Assembly: GCF_003001675.1 (NCBI RefSeq)
Contig: NZ_PVYW01000010.1
Location: 62,001-126,000, forward strand
DNA: 64,000 bases
DNA from: Cohnella sp. SGD-V74
GTDB lineage: Bacteria > Bacillota > Bacilli > Paenibacillales > Paenibacillaceae
Direction of reading: 5' to 3'
This document shows positions 1-7,568 of the stretch, piece by piece; position 1 is the stretch's first letter; each line of letters begins with the position of its first letter. Made by a program: the position numbers and the translations under genes. Below the pieces are notes generated by a model, which saw only the letters and a list, made by a program, of their open reading frames with translations, was not told the origin of the DNA and did not search any database.

Positions 1-468
1 GGATTTCTTCGGGACGATCGCGAGTCCGGAAGTGACGTTCACGATGGCGGCTTCGTCCCGGCGGGAGAGCAGCGGGAGCAGCCCGGATACGAGCCGGACG
101 GGCGACGTCAGGTTGACGGCGATTTCGCCCGGGATGCGCGGGTCCGGAGCCGGCGTTTTCCCGGAGGCTGCTTGAGCGTCGGCGAAAGAATAATTGAATT
201 GGATGCCGGCGTTGTTGACCAGCACGCTGAGCTCGGGATGTTCGGCGTATAGACGTTCGACGAGCCGATTCGTCTGCTCCTCGTTCCCGAGATCGCAGAC
301 GCAGGTCGCCGCGATGCCCGGATATCGGGCCTTCGCCTGAGCGAGCTTCGTCTCGTCCCTGCCGACGAGTATGACTTGATTGCGGTGGCGGACGAAGCGT
401 TCGGTCAAGGCAAGCCCGATGCCCGCTGCCCCGCCGGTGATGAGTACCGTATGGCCTGATAGGCGCAT
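1..468 (-). CDS. Short-chain dehydrogenase/reductase, 3' end cut by window edge
   Basis: The first 156 codons of an SDR-family oxidoreductase, likely cytosolic and NAD(P)-dependent. Translating the minus strand from ATG at 468 gives the Rossmann glycine motif TGGAAGIG near residue 11, a downstream VLVNNAG motif and a following VNLTSP segment, as in DltE/YdfG-type SDRs. The active-site YxxxK lies beyond position 1, so catalytic competence cannot be checked. The start is supported by the purine-rich GGAAGGGGAG 8-9 nt upstream. That RBS lies inside a strong hairpin (475-518). The gene is downstream of and co-oriented with the Crp/Fnr gene, about 60 bp apart, so they may be co-transcribed. The substrate is unknown. 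Confidence 0.85.
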   Translation of the reverse strand, partial: MRLSGHTVLITGGAAGIGLALTERFVRHRNQVILVGRDETKLAQAKARYPGIAATCVCDLGNEEQTNRLVERLYAEHPELSVLVNNAGIQFNYSFADAQAASGKTPAPDPRIPGEIAVNLTSPVRLVSGLLPLLSRRDEAAIVNVTSGLAIVPKKS

Positions 469-474
469 TTGCGC

Positions 475-521
475 AACTCCCCTTCCTTTTACTCCAATGT
501 AAAAGCGGAAGGGGAGTTTTT
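475..521 (-). promoter_or_regulatory. Hairpin that buries the SDR ribosome binding site
   Basis: The 475-492 arm pairs with 499-518 over 18 bp, with a 2-nt bulge and a 6-nt loop. In the minus-strand transcript the 3' arm contains the whole Shine-Dalgarno of the SDR gene starting at 468. On the plus strand the same hairpin is followed by five T, so it could also act as a terminator for plus-strand transcription, although no plus-strand gene lies before it. Translational control of the SDR gene is an inference. Confidence 0.6.
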
Positions 522-528
522 CATTAAC

Positions 529-1110
529 CTAGGTTAATTTCCTGCGAATTCGGCTCAGAGCTACAGGGGTGATTCCCAAGTAAGAGGCCACGTGATATTG
601 AGGAATGAGAGTCTCGAGCGGGCCATAACGCTCCAGAAACTTCAGATATCTGGCTTCGGCGGAGAGCAGAAGGAATTCGCGTTCCCGCAGCTCCTTCTTC
701 ATGTACAGCTGTTCGACGAGGATGCGGCCAAGCCGTTCCCAGCAAGGATGCCTGTCGTAGAGGGCGCGGAAGTCGGAATACCGGACGGTCAGCAGCAGGC
801 TGTCCGCGAGAGCCTGTATGGAGAAATGGGACGGAGAACCCGCCAGCAAGGCGCCGTAAGAAGCGACGAAATCGTGGGCCGAGCAGAAGCTCTTATTGAA
901 CTCGCCGCCGTCCGGAGTGGCGTAATACAGGCGGAACAGCCCCTTCGCGCAGAAGGCGATGGCGTCGACGGGTTCGTTTTCCCTGACCCAGTGCGCGTTC
1001 TTCGCGACGGTCTGGATCGAGCACAACTTTCGGAAAGCCTCCCATTCGTTCTCCGGAATAGGGGCGATCTGCTGCAGTCTGGCGTAAGCCGATTCCCATA
1101 TCGAATCCAT
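529..1110 (-). CDS. Crp/Fnr-family transcriptional regulator
   Basis: A 193-aa regulator with an N-terminal cyclic-nucleotide-binding-like beta-barrel (about residues 20-125, including WVRENEPVDAIAFCAKGLFR) and a short C-terminal helix-turn-helix (YHVASYLGITPVALSRIRRK, about residues 172-191). This is the small CRP-like class in which the HTH ends the protein. The longer open frame upstream of 1110 has no family resemblance. The ATG at 1110 has AGAGGAG just upstream, so it is chosen as the start. No cysteine cluster for an Fe-S centre is visible, so redox sensing is not indicated. It may regulate the SDR gene 60 bp downstream. The effector is unknown. Confidence 0.85.
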   Translation of the reverse strand: MDSIWESAYARLQQIAPIPENEWEAFRKLCSIQTVAKNAHWVRENEPVDAIAFCAKGLFRLYYATPDGGEFNKSFCSAHDFVASYGALLAGSPSHFSIQALADSLLLTVRYSDFRALYDRHPCWERLGRILVEQLYMKKELREREFLLLSAEARYLKFLERYGPLETLIPQYHVASYLGITPVALSRIRRKLT

Positions 1111-1195
1111 GTCCGCTCCTCTTTTTGCCCAGCGAGTTGATCGTGTTGTGTTATTCGTCGCGGGAGGCGGGGATTCCTTCATGCGGGCCGGCCGC

Positions 1196-1747
1196 TTACG
1201 TCCGTTCGTCCCGATGCGTCTTCCCCGGGTAGTACATGCGGCTTTCCTCCGGCGTTTCGTTTCTCTTCGCGGTGATTTCGGCGGGCGTAAGCTTGAATAC
1301 GGCCGTCCGGCTGCCGAGCGAGGAGACGTATTTCTCGACATGGGCTCGGGACAACGGCTGGTCGTAGTAGTCGGGGACGTATTTGTCCAGCATGGCCTGC
1401 ATGGCATCGGTCGCTTCCTCCAGGTCGGCGACTGGTGCGGCGGTTCCGAAGAGCATGACGCTCATATAAGCGGTATCGGTATGGGCCGGTACGGGAGCCG
1501 TGATCGTGCCGAGGTCCTCGCAGACGGTGAAGCAGGCTTGGGCGTTGCGGCGCAGCATATCGACTTTGCGTCCTTCCGCGGCGCCATGGAAGTAGACCGA
1601 GCCGTTCGTCCAGACGTAGTTCAGGGGGACGACATAGGGGGAGCCATCGGCCGATAAGCCGAGAAAACCGGTTCTCGCCCCGGACAGGAAGCGGTCGATC
1701 GCGTCGGCATCGGTGCACGCCAGCTTAAACATTCGCATCGGAATCAT
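1196..1747 (-). CDS. PNPOx-fold flavin-binding protein
   Basis: A 183-aa member of the pyridoxamine 5'-phosphate oxidase-like split-barrel family, probably binding FMN. The family pattern is visible in [24 protein letters not shown] (about residues 24-47), followed by [18 protein letters not shown] and [14 protein letters not shown] strands. It resembles NimA/YwaA-type flavin reductases rather than classical PdxH. RBS AAGGAGCG precedes the ATG. It is divergent from the MocR regulator, and direct repeats typical of MocR operators lie upstream of its weak -35 (-10 TACAAT on the minus strand at 783-788 after position 1000, i.e. 1783-1788). Activation by MocR is therefore plausible. Confidence 0.85.
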   Translation of the reverse strand: MIPMRMFKLACTDADAIDRFLSGARTGFLGLSADGSPYVVPLNYVWTNGSVYFHGAAEGRKVDMLRRNAQACFTVCEDLGTITAPVPAHTDTAYMSVMLFGTAAPVADLEEATDAMQAMLDKYVPDYYDQPLSRAHVEKYVSSLGSRTAVFKLTPAEITAKRNETPEESRMYYPGKTHRDERT

Positions 1748-1809
1748 GGTCTGTCGCTCCTTGGGTTAGTTGTGTTACACTCATTGTACGAATCGCCTGA
1801 CAGGGTTAA

Positions 1810-1843
1810 AAGGGACAGAAATAATCGTTTTGCAAGGGACAGA
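1810..1843 (+). promoter_or_regulatory. Direct repeats, probable MocR operator
   Basis: AAGGGACAGA occurs perfectly twice, at 1810-1819 and 1834-1843, 24 bp start to start. The repeats lie in the divergent gap between the PNPOx-fold gene (start 1747) and mocR (start 1856). MocR proteins such as GabR and PdxR bind direct repeats, which matches. The position suits activation of the minus-strand gene (about -34 to -67 from its predicted start) and autorepression of mocR. Confidence 0.6.
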
Positions 1844-1855
1844 TGGAGGAAGCGG

Positions 1856-3301
1856 ATGATCGGATTATCGCCGCTGCTGGACAGGGAGAGCGAGGTTCCC
1901 GTCTACAAGCAGCTATACCGGTACATACGGCGGCAGATCGAATCGGGTCAATTGAAGGAGAACGACAGGCTTCCGTCGATCCGCCAGCTGTCCGCGCACC
2001 TGTTGATCAGCAAGAACACGGTGGAAACCGCATATGAGCAGCTGCTCGCCGAAGGCTACGTGCAGAGCAAGCCGAGAAGCGGGCTGCTCGTGCTCCCGAT
2101 CCAGCCGATGGCGGAAGCTGCGGACCACTCTCATTCGGCAACGGAGAGCGCTAAGGACTCCGTTGCCGAGACGGCGGGAACGGTCATCGACTTCCAGTAC
2201 GGAGACGTAGCGCTGGAGAAGTTTCCGCTCGCCGCTTGGAAGAAATGCCTGACGGAAGCGTTGACCGGTAATCGCCGTCAAGTGCTCGGGTACGGGGCGC
2301 TGCAAGGGAATGGGGAGCTTCGCCGGGAGATTGCCCGTTATCTGTACGCCGCCCGCGGGATCTTATGTTCTTCGGAGCAGATCTTCCTCGCCGGCGGAAC
2401 GCAGCAGGCGGTCAGCCTTCTGTGCCAGCTTCTGCTGTCCGCCGAGGCGCCGTTCGGCATGGAGGACCCCGGCTACGACGGCGTGAGAACGGTGCTCGCC
2501 AACCACCGGATGCCTCTCGTTCCGATTCCGGCCGACGCGGAAGGGCTTGACGTGGAAGCGTTGAGGAGAAGCGGGGCCAAGGCGGTCTACGTGACTCCCG
2601 CCCATCAGTTCCCGCTCGGAGGCGTCATGCCCGTCGGCAAGAGGAGCCGGCTCCTGCAATGGGCGGACGAGGCGGACGGCATCATCTTGGAGGATGACTA
2701 CAACAGCGAGTTCCGCTACCAGGGCCAGCCCATCCCTCCGTTGAAAGCGATGGACGCCGGGGATCGGGTCGTCTATCTAGGCACGTTCTCGAAGTCGTTC
2801 CTGCCTGCGGCGAGATTAAGCTTCCTGGTGCTGCCCGCGCGGCTGTCGGGCGGCTTTCGGGAGCGGCTCGGGACGTACAGTCAGTCGGTGTCGCCGATCA
2901 TTCAGCAAGCGGCGTTCCTGTTCATGAAGGAAGGTCACTACGACAGGCACGTTCGCAAAATGAGAAAGCTGTATCAGAGCAGGAATAAAACGCTGATCGC
3001 CGCGATACAACGGGAGATGGGAGACCGCGTCGAGACGATCGGCCGGAAGGCCGGACTTCATCTGCTGGCGGACGTTCGCGGCAGGGATTGCGCCGAATTG
3101 ATCGAGAGCGCGGCGCTATGCGGGGTGAAGGTGTATTCGCCAAGGAGCCATTGGATGAATCCGGAGAGCTGCCCGTCCTCGTATGTGATGCTCGGTTTCG
3201 GCGGAGTGTCCGAGGAGGCGATCGTCGAAGGAGTCCGACGGCTGAAGAAGGTTTGGTTCATAAGAGACGGAAGTGACGATAAGAGGGAGGAACGGGGTTA
3301 A
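1856..3301 (+). CDS. MocR/PdxR-type regulator (GntR HTH + aminotransferase-like domain)
   Basis: A 481-aa chimeric regulator. Residues 1-75 form a GntR winged helix (PVYKQLYRYIRRQIESGQL, then SKNTVETAYEQLLAEGYV). From about residue 115 on it is a class I aminotransferase fold with the PLP-lysine motif YLGTFSKSFLPAARLSF. The family uses PLP as effector to control vitamin B6, GABA or related metabolism. The ATG at 1856 is preferred over 1772 because GGAGGA lies 6 nt upstream and the extra 28 residues are not family-like. The stop overlaps the next start (TAATG at 3299-3303), which implies translational coupling with the downstream PNPOx-fold gene. Confidence 0.9.
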   Translation: MIGLSPLLDRESEVPVYKQLYRYIRRQIESGQLKENDRLPSIRQLSAHLLISKNTVETAYEQLLAEGYVQSKPRSGLLVLPIQPMAEAADHSHSATESAKDSVAETAGTVIDFQYGDVALEKFPLAAWKKCLTEALTGNRRQVLGYGALQGNGELRREIARYLYAARGILCSSEQIFLAGGTQQAVSLLCQLLLSAEAPFGMEDPGYDGVRTVLANHRMPLVPIPADAEGLDVEALRRSGAKAVYVTPAHQFPLGGVMPVGKRSRLLQWADEADGIILEDDYNSEFRYQGQPIPPLKAMDAGDRVVYLGTFSKSFLPAARLSFLVLPARLSGGFRERLGTYSQSVSPIIQQAAFLFMKEGHYDRHVRKMRKLYQSRNKTLIAAIQREMGDRVETIGRKAGLHLLADVRGRDCAELIESAALCGVKVYSPRSHWMNPESCPSSYVMLGFGGVSEEAIVEGVRRLKKVWFIRDGSDDKREERG

Positions 3302-3864
3302 TGGGAAAACAATTCGAAGCGCTGCTGCCGGAGCATGAGGCCTTTATCGCGAAGCAGCATATTTTCTTTGTCGGCTCGGCGCCGCTGTCCGAGGAAGGGC
3401 ATGTCAATCTGTCTCCGAAAGGGTATGACTCTCTGCGCGTGCTGTCTCCGAACCGCGTGGCCTATCTGGATTTGACGGGAAGCGGCAACGAGACGAGCGC
3501 GCATATCCGGGAGAACGGAAGAGTCACGATTATGTTTTGCGCGTTCGAAGGGCCGCCGAATATTATGAGGCTGTACGGCAAGGGGACGGTCGTTCTCCCC
3601 GGAACCGCCGAGTGGGAGGAACTGTACCCGCTATTTCCCCCGATTCCGGGAGCGCGGCAGATCATTGCGGTGGACTTCGATAAGGTTCAAACGTCGTGCG
3701 GATTCGCGGTGCCGTTCATGGCTTACGAGAAGGAGCGGGATACGCTGCGCAAATGGGCGGCGCATCAAGGCGATGACGGCTTGACCGGATACTGGAAGCA
3801 GAAAAACGTTCAGAGTCTGGATGGGCTGCCGACACCGCTGGGAGAAGCTTTGGTCAGAGAATAG
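3301..3864 (+). CDS. Pyridoxamine 5'-phosphate oxidase family protein
   Basis: A 187-aa PNPOx-like protein. Recognisable features are the N-terminal strand FFVGSAPLSEEGHVNLSPKG (about residues 21-40), YLDLTGSGNETSAHI, and VTIMFCAFEGPPNIMRLYG, typical of the flavin-binding split barrel. The length and C-terminal half match the YwaA-like/pyridoxamine oxidase-related group rather than PdxH. It starts inside the mocR stop codon and is probably co-expressed with it. A flavoprotein on each side of a PLP-type regulator suggests a B6- or flavin-related role, but the substrate cannot be read from sequence. Confidence 0.85.
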   Translation: MGKQFEALLPEHEAFIAKQHIFFVGSAPLSEEGHVNLSPKGYDSLRVLSPNRVAYLDLTGSGNETSAHIRENGRVTIMFCAFEGPPNIMRLYGKGTVVLPGTAEWEELYPLFPPIPGARQIIAVDFDKVQTSCGFAVPFMAYEKERDTLRKWAAHQGDDGLTGYWKQKNVQSLDGLPTPLGEALVRE

Positions 3865-3969
3865 TCTCTCTTCGGGACGATGCCGGTACTCGCACGAAGG
3901 AGTCTAAAGTGCATCGGGGTTGGATATACGGTAGAATGGAGATAAGAAAGCAGATTGGAGCTGTAAACG

Positions 3970-4449
3970 ATGGCGAACGATGAAGTGATCCTGACCAAAG
4001 AAGGATTGGACAAATTACAAGCCGAGCTTGATGATCTTAAATACGTGAAGCGCAAGGAGCTGGCCGCCCGCATCAAGCTGGCGATCAGCTACGGCGACTT
4101 GAAGGAGAACAGCGAGTATCACTCGGCCAAGGACGATCAGGCGTTCATGGAGACGAGAATTCTCGTGCTGGAGAAGATGCTGCGCAACGCCAAGGTCGTC
4201 GGCGAAGGAGACATGGACAATTCCCACGTCCACGTCGGTTCGACCGTTGTGCTGAACGACATCGAATTCGACGAACGGATCGAGTATCGGATCGTAGGCC
4301 CGGCCGAGGCGGACGTCAACGAGAGCAAGATTTCGTACGAAAGCCCGCTGGGCAAGGAACTGATCGGCAAACGCGTAGGCGACATCGTCAGCGTGGAGGC
4401 GCCGGTCGGCGTCGTCAAGTACGAGCTGCTTGAGATCAAAGCGGGATAA
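3970..4449 (+). CDS. greA: Transcription elongation factor GreA
   Basis: A 159-aa GreA. The N-terminal antiparallel coiled coil has the acidic tip segment GDLKENSEYHSAKDDQ (about residues 42-57), which delivers Asp/Glu to the RNA polymerase active site through the secondary channel and stimulates cleavage of backtracked RNA. The C-terminal FKBP-like domain includes ISYESPLGKELIGKRVGD. Length is normal for the family. It is monocistronic and ends at a strong bidirectional terminator. Confidence 0.97.
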   Translation: MANDEVILTKEGLDKLQAELDDLKYVKRKELAARIKLAISYGDLKENSEYHSAKDDQAFMETRILVLEKMLRNAKVVGEGDMDNSHVHVGSTVVLNDIEFDERIEYRIVGPAEADVNESKISYESPLGKELIGKRVGDIVSVEAPVGVVKYELLEIKAG

Positions 4450-4510
4450 AAACGAGGGGTTGTGCCCTAAGTCGTCTGTCTAGATGACTAAGGGACGGCC
4501 CCTCGTTTTT
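4448..4510. terminator. Bidirectional terminator between greA and pirin
   Basis: AAAAACGAGGGG (4448-4459) pairs with CCCCTCGTTTTT (4499-4510). The loop itself contains a weaker pairing of CCCTAAGTC-like and GACTAAGGG sequence. T tracts on both strands suit the convergent greA and pirin genes. Confidence 0.85.
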
Positions 4511-4536
4511 CTGTGCCTCTGTCTTAATCCGCGAAA

Positions 4537-5421
4537 TCAGAAGTTGGGACGGCCCATTTTCCCCGCCTGGAAATCCTTGAACGCTTCCACCAGTTCCTCG
4601 CGGCTGTTCATGACGAACGGACCGTGCATGAAGACGGGCTCGTCGATCGGCTCCCCACTCAGGAAAATGATCACTGCATCGTCGCTTAACCCTTCGACGG
4701 AAATTTCTCCGCCCTCGTTTCGGAACAGCGCGAAGTCCCCTTCCGTCACCGTCGTTTCTTCGTTGATCTGCACCGTTCCGCGCAGCACCAACGCGCCCGT
4801 ATTAAAGTTGGCCGGAAGCTCGAAGCTTGCTTTGCCGCCTTTGGTCAGCGCCATATCGAACAGATGGATCGGCGTGAACGTGCTTGCCGGGCCTTTGGTG
4901 CCATTGTACTCCCCGGCGATGACGCGCACCTTGCCGCCGTTGTCCGGCAGGTCGACGCAGCCCATTTTGTCCTTCGTCAGCTCCTGATATTTCGGCGGAT
5001 GCATTTTGTGTTCGCGCGGCAAGTTGACCCATAGCTGAATCATCTGGAACAAGCCTCCGCGTTTCGAAAACTCTTTCTCGTGATATTCCTTGTGGAGCAG
5101 GCCGGAGCCGGCGGTCATCCATTGTACGTCCCCGGGACCGATAACGCCATGGCTGCCGTAGTTGTCGTGATGCTCGATATGCCCTTCGTACGCGATCGTC
5201 ACGGTTTCGAAGCCGCGGTGCGGGTGGGCGCCGATGCCCTTGACCGAATCCGATGGCGGAAACTCGTAAGGGGCGTTATAGTCCATCAAGAGGAAGGGGC
5301 TGAACTTCGCTCCGAAATCCTGGCCGGATGGGAAGTAGTTGGACACTCGGAACCCGTCTCCGACCATATGGAACGGCGCCCCCCGATACGTGCCTTGGAT
5401 GCTGCGGTAAGCTGTCATCAT
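4537..5421 (-). CDS. Pirin family protein
   Basis: A 294-aa cupin-fold pirin. The metal-binding pattern PHPHRGFETVTI-like (here GAHPHRGFETVTI, about residues 65-77) and the second-site HHDNYGSHGVIGPGDVQWMTAGSG region are intact, so Fe binding and quercetinase-like or redox-sensing activity are possible. ATG at 5421 (ATGATG) follows GAGAGGAGA and is chosen over the upstream frame at 5499, which would run through the promoter. The gene is monocistronic. A TTAAGAT-type inverted repeat lies over the -10, implying control by a MarR- or HxlR-like repressor that is not encoded in this window. Confidence 0.93.
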   Translation of the reverse strand: MMTAYRSIQGTYRGAPFHMVGDGFRVSNYFPSGQDFGAKFSPFLLMDYNAPYEFPPSDSVKGIGAHPHRGFETVTIAYEGHIEHHDNYGSHGVIGPGDVQWMTAGSGLLHKEYHEKEFSKRGGLFQMIQLWVNLPREHKMHPPKYQELTKDKMGCVDLPDNGGKVRVIAGEYNGTKGPASTFTPIHLFDMALTKGGKASFELPANFNTGALVLRGTVQINEETTVTEGDFALFRNEGGEISVEGLSDDAVIIFLSGEPIDEPVFMHGPFVMNSREELVEAFKDFQAGKMGRPNF

Positions 5422-5444
5422 GAATCTCTCCTCTCTCGAATTAA

Positions 5445-5499
5445 ATCTTAAATTAATAAATCTTAATTTTAAGATATATGATCTCGACGATTTCGTCAA
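5445..5499 (-). promoter_or_regulatory. pirin promoter with inverted-repeat operator
   Basis: On the minus strand TTGACG (5494-5499), a 17-nt spacer and TATCTT (5471-5476) form a sigma-A type promoter. ATCTTAAATTAA (5445-5456) and TTAATTTTAAGAT (5463-5475) form an inverted repeat. Within it, ATCTTAATTTTAAGAT (5460-5475) is itself a near-perfect 16-bp palindrome that overlaps the -10. This architecture suggests repression. Confidence 0.65.
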
Positions 5500-5641
5500 G
5501 CCCCCCTCGTGACCGCGCCAATAGAGCCGTGACGTGGGCTAATTCGTCGCCAACGTCCCGTGCCAGCGCCCGTAGTACCGCCCCACGAGCCAATCCGCCG
5601 CCACCGTACTGTCCATCCGCCGTCAACGTTTGTTGCTTTTT

Positions 5642-5686
5642 CGTGTGATCGAAGTCACACGGCGCCGGAGGAGCGGTGCCTATACT
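5642..5686 (+). promoter_or_regulatory. hmp promoter with Fnr-type box
   Basis: TGTGA-N6-TCACA at 5644-5659 is extended to perfect 7-bp arms (CGTGTGA/TCACACG, 5642-5661). This matches the consensus known for Bacillus Fnr. The -10 TATACT is at 5681-5686, so a start near 5693 puts the box centre (5651.5) at about -41.5, the class II activator position. No good -35 is seen, as expected for an activated promoter. Confidence 0.75.
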
Positions 5687-5722
5687 GGAATCATTCGCAT
5701 TTACAGAAAGTGAGGAGACAAC

Positions 5723-6946
5723 ATGTTAAGTCAACAAAGCATTGCCATCATAAAATCCACGGTTCCGGTGCTGGAGGTTCACGGCACGGCGATTACGAAG
5801 CGCTTCTACCAGATGATGTTCGCCGAGAATCCGGAGCTGCTCAATATTTTCAACCACGCCAACCAGAAGCAGGGCAGGCAGCAAACCGCGCTTGCCAACG
5901 CCGTCTACGCGGCCGCGCTGCACATCGACAAGCTGGAAGCGATCCTTCCGGTCGTCCGCCAGATTGCGCACAAGCACCGCAGCCTGGGCGTGAAGGCCGA
6001 ACATTATCCGATCGTCGGCAGGAATCTGCTGGCCGCGATCAAGGACGTGCTCGGAGACGCGGCGACGGAAGAAATCCTGAACGCTTGGGCGGAAGCCTAT
6101 GGCGTCATTGCCGACGTATTCATCAGCGTGGAAGCGGAGATGTACGAACAGTCGGAGAAGCAGCAAGGAGGATGGGCCGGCTTCCGAACGTTCAAGGTGG
6201 CCAAGAAGGTCCGGGAGAGCGACGTCATAACGTCCTTCTATCTTGTGCCGCAGGACAGCCAAGGAATCGCCGAGTACGAGCCGGGGCAGTATATCAGCAT
6301 CAAGCTGGACATTCCCGGCGAGTCCAACACCCATATTCGCCAGTACAGTCTGTCGGACGCACCCGGCAAGCCGTATTACCGCATATCCGTCAAGCGCGAA
6401 GACGCGTTCTGGGATCGTCCGGCCGGCAAAGTATCCTGCTACCTGCACGAGCAAGTCGACGAAGGAAGCACGCTGTTAGTGTCGGCTCCTGCAGGGGATT
6501 TCACGCTCGATACGGAGGATGGCCGTCCCGTCGTCCTCATCAGCGGAGGCGTAGGACTGACTCCGATGGTCAGCATGCTGAACACGCTCGCCGAGAGCGG
6601 TACGAGCAGACAAGTTACCTTTATCCATGCGGCTCGGAACGGGGATGCGCACGCCATGCGGAAGCAGGTGGAGGAACTGGCCGCTCGTCATCCGAACGTT
6701 AGCGTCCATTGGTGCTACGAGCAACCGACGGAGCAGGATCGGGAAGGACGCGTATACGGCAAGGAGGGCTACATCGACTTGCCATGGCTGCAGTCGCTCG
6801 TCCCGACCTCCGATGCATGTTTTTATTTCTGCGGGCCTGTGCCGTTCATGAAGACCGTCTATCGGATGCTGAAGGAATGGGGCGTGTCCGACGAGGATGC
6901 GCGTTACGAATTTTTCGGTCCGGCCGGCAGCTTGGCTTCCGCCTGA
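5723..6946 (+). CDS. hmp: Flavohaemoglobin, nitric oxide dioxygenase
   Basis: A 407-aa Hmp that converts NO and O2 to nitrate using NAD(P)H. The globin domain (1-140) has the B10 Tyr in KRFYQMMF, the distal Gln in NQKQGRQQ and the proximal His in IAHKHRSLGVK. The FAD domain carries RQYSLSDAPG and the NAD domain GGVGLTPMVSML. Length is typical. RBS GAGGAGA precedes ATG 5723. An Fnr-type box at -41.5 suggests induction under oxygen limitation or nitrosative stress. Its 3' end overlaps the convergent Crp/Fnr gene by 43 bp. No plus-strand terminator is seen until 7464-7499. Confidence 0.97.
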   Translation: MLSQQSIAIIKSTVPVLEVHGTAITKRFYQMMFAENPELLNIFNHANQKQGRQQTALANAVYAAALHIDKLEAILPVVRQIAHKHRSLGVKAEHYPIVGRNLLAAIKDVLGDAATEEILNAWAEAYGVIADVFISVEAEMYEQSEKQQGGWAGFRTFKVAKKVRESDVITSFYLVPQDSQGIAEYEPGQYISIKLDIPGESNTHIRQYSLSDAPGKPYYRISVKREDAFWDRPAGKVSCYLHEQVDEGSTLLVSAPAGDFTLDTEDGRPVVLISGGVGLTPMVSMLNTLAESGTSRQVTFIHAARNGDAHAMRKQVEELAARHPNVSVHWCYEQPTEQDREGRVYGKEGYIDLPWLQSLVPTSDACFYFCGPVPFMKTVYRMLKEWGVSDEDARYEFFGPAGSLASA

Positions 6947-7434
6947 GACCGGAGCACCCGATTGACCGTTTCCCGTCTTAAGCCGACGAACTGCGCGATT
7001 TCGTCCTGGGTAAGCAGTTCGGTAAGCGGAACGTCCTTGAAATAGGAGGCAAACCAGTCCCGAAGCTTGCGCAGCTTGTCCGCGGGCGCGACCTCCGTCA
7101 ACTGGTCGATTCGTTTCTGCATCATTCTTAGCTTATCCTGAAGAAGAAGGGCGATGTCGCGGCATTTGCCGGGATTGGCTTCGAGGTCACGGTACCACGC
7201 CGCGGCGGGAAGAACCTCTACTTCGCAAGTGACGAGCGCGATAGCCGTGCCGTAATTCGGGTTCGGACTGATCAATGAATGATGCGGGATGATTTCGTTC
7301 GGGACGATGATGTTGACGAGCGTGGGCGTTCCGTCCTCGTGAAGCCTGACGATTTTCAGGAGCCCGCTGACGAGACGATACAGAGATCCCGAATCCCCTT
7401 GCCGGAACAGGATCTCGCCTTTATGCAAAATCAT
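6904..7434 (-). CDS. Crp/Fnr-family regulator next to hmp
   Basis: A 176-aa regulator. The N-terminal cNMP-like barrel is somewhat short, opening directly at ILHKGEILFRQGDSGSLYRLVSGLLKIVRL. A dimerisation helix (about residues 95-120) and a winged HTH with LTQDEIAQFVGLRRETVNRVLR (about residues 140-161) follow; this recognition helix is Fnr/Crp-like. Only two isolated Cys are seen (VTCEVEV, GKCRDI) and there is no C-terminal Cys cluster, so it is not a Bacillus-type Fe-S Fnr. It is a reasonable candidate to bind the box upstream of hmp. The start has AAGGAG about 11 nt upstream. -10 TATAAT lies at 7504-7509 on the minus strand. Confidence 0.85.
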   Translation of the reverse strand: MILHKGEILFRQGDSGSLYRLVSGLLKIVRLHEDGTPTLVNIIVPNEIIPHHSLISPNPNYGTAIALVTCEVEVLPAAAWYRDLEANPGKCRDIALLLQDKLRMMQKRIDQLTEVAPADKLRKLRDWFASYFKDVPLTELLTQDEIAQFVGLRRETVNRVLRSQAEAKLPAGPKNS

Positions 7435-7463
7435 GATCGCATGAACTCCTTCGTGCTATTCGG

Positions 7464-7499
7464 AGCGGAAGCCGTGTCACGGGCTTCTCGCTCTTTTTT
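7464..7499 (+). terminator. Plus-strand terminator inside the 5' region of the Crp/Fnr gene
   Basis: GAGCGGAAGCC (7464-7473) pairs with GGCTTCTCGCTC (7482-7493), followed by six T. It is oriented to stop plus-strand transcription, and the only upstream plus-strand gene is hmp, which ends 500 bp earlier. It therefore implies a long hmp 3' UTR antisense to the regulator. Confidence 0.65.
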
Positions 7500-7568
7500 G
7501 TCCATTATATCAGGTGCGGCGCGATGTGATACAATCGGAGCAAACAAAGAGACGGGAACGATACGCGG

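Noticed and set aside
5560..6702. Plus-strand frame of 380 codons overlapping hmp
   Set aside because: It is an alternate frame of hmp, Arg-rich and without domains.
6904..7434. Oxygen-sensing Fe-S Fnr
   Set aside because: It lacks the C-terminal cysteine cluster of Bacillus Fnr, so only Crp/Fnr family is claimed.
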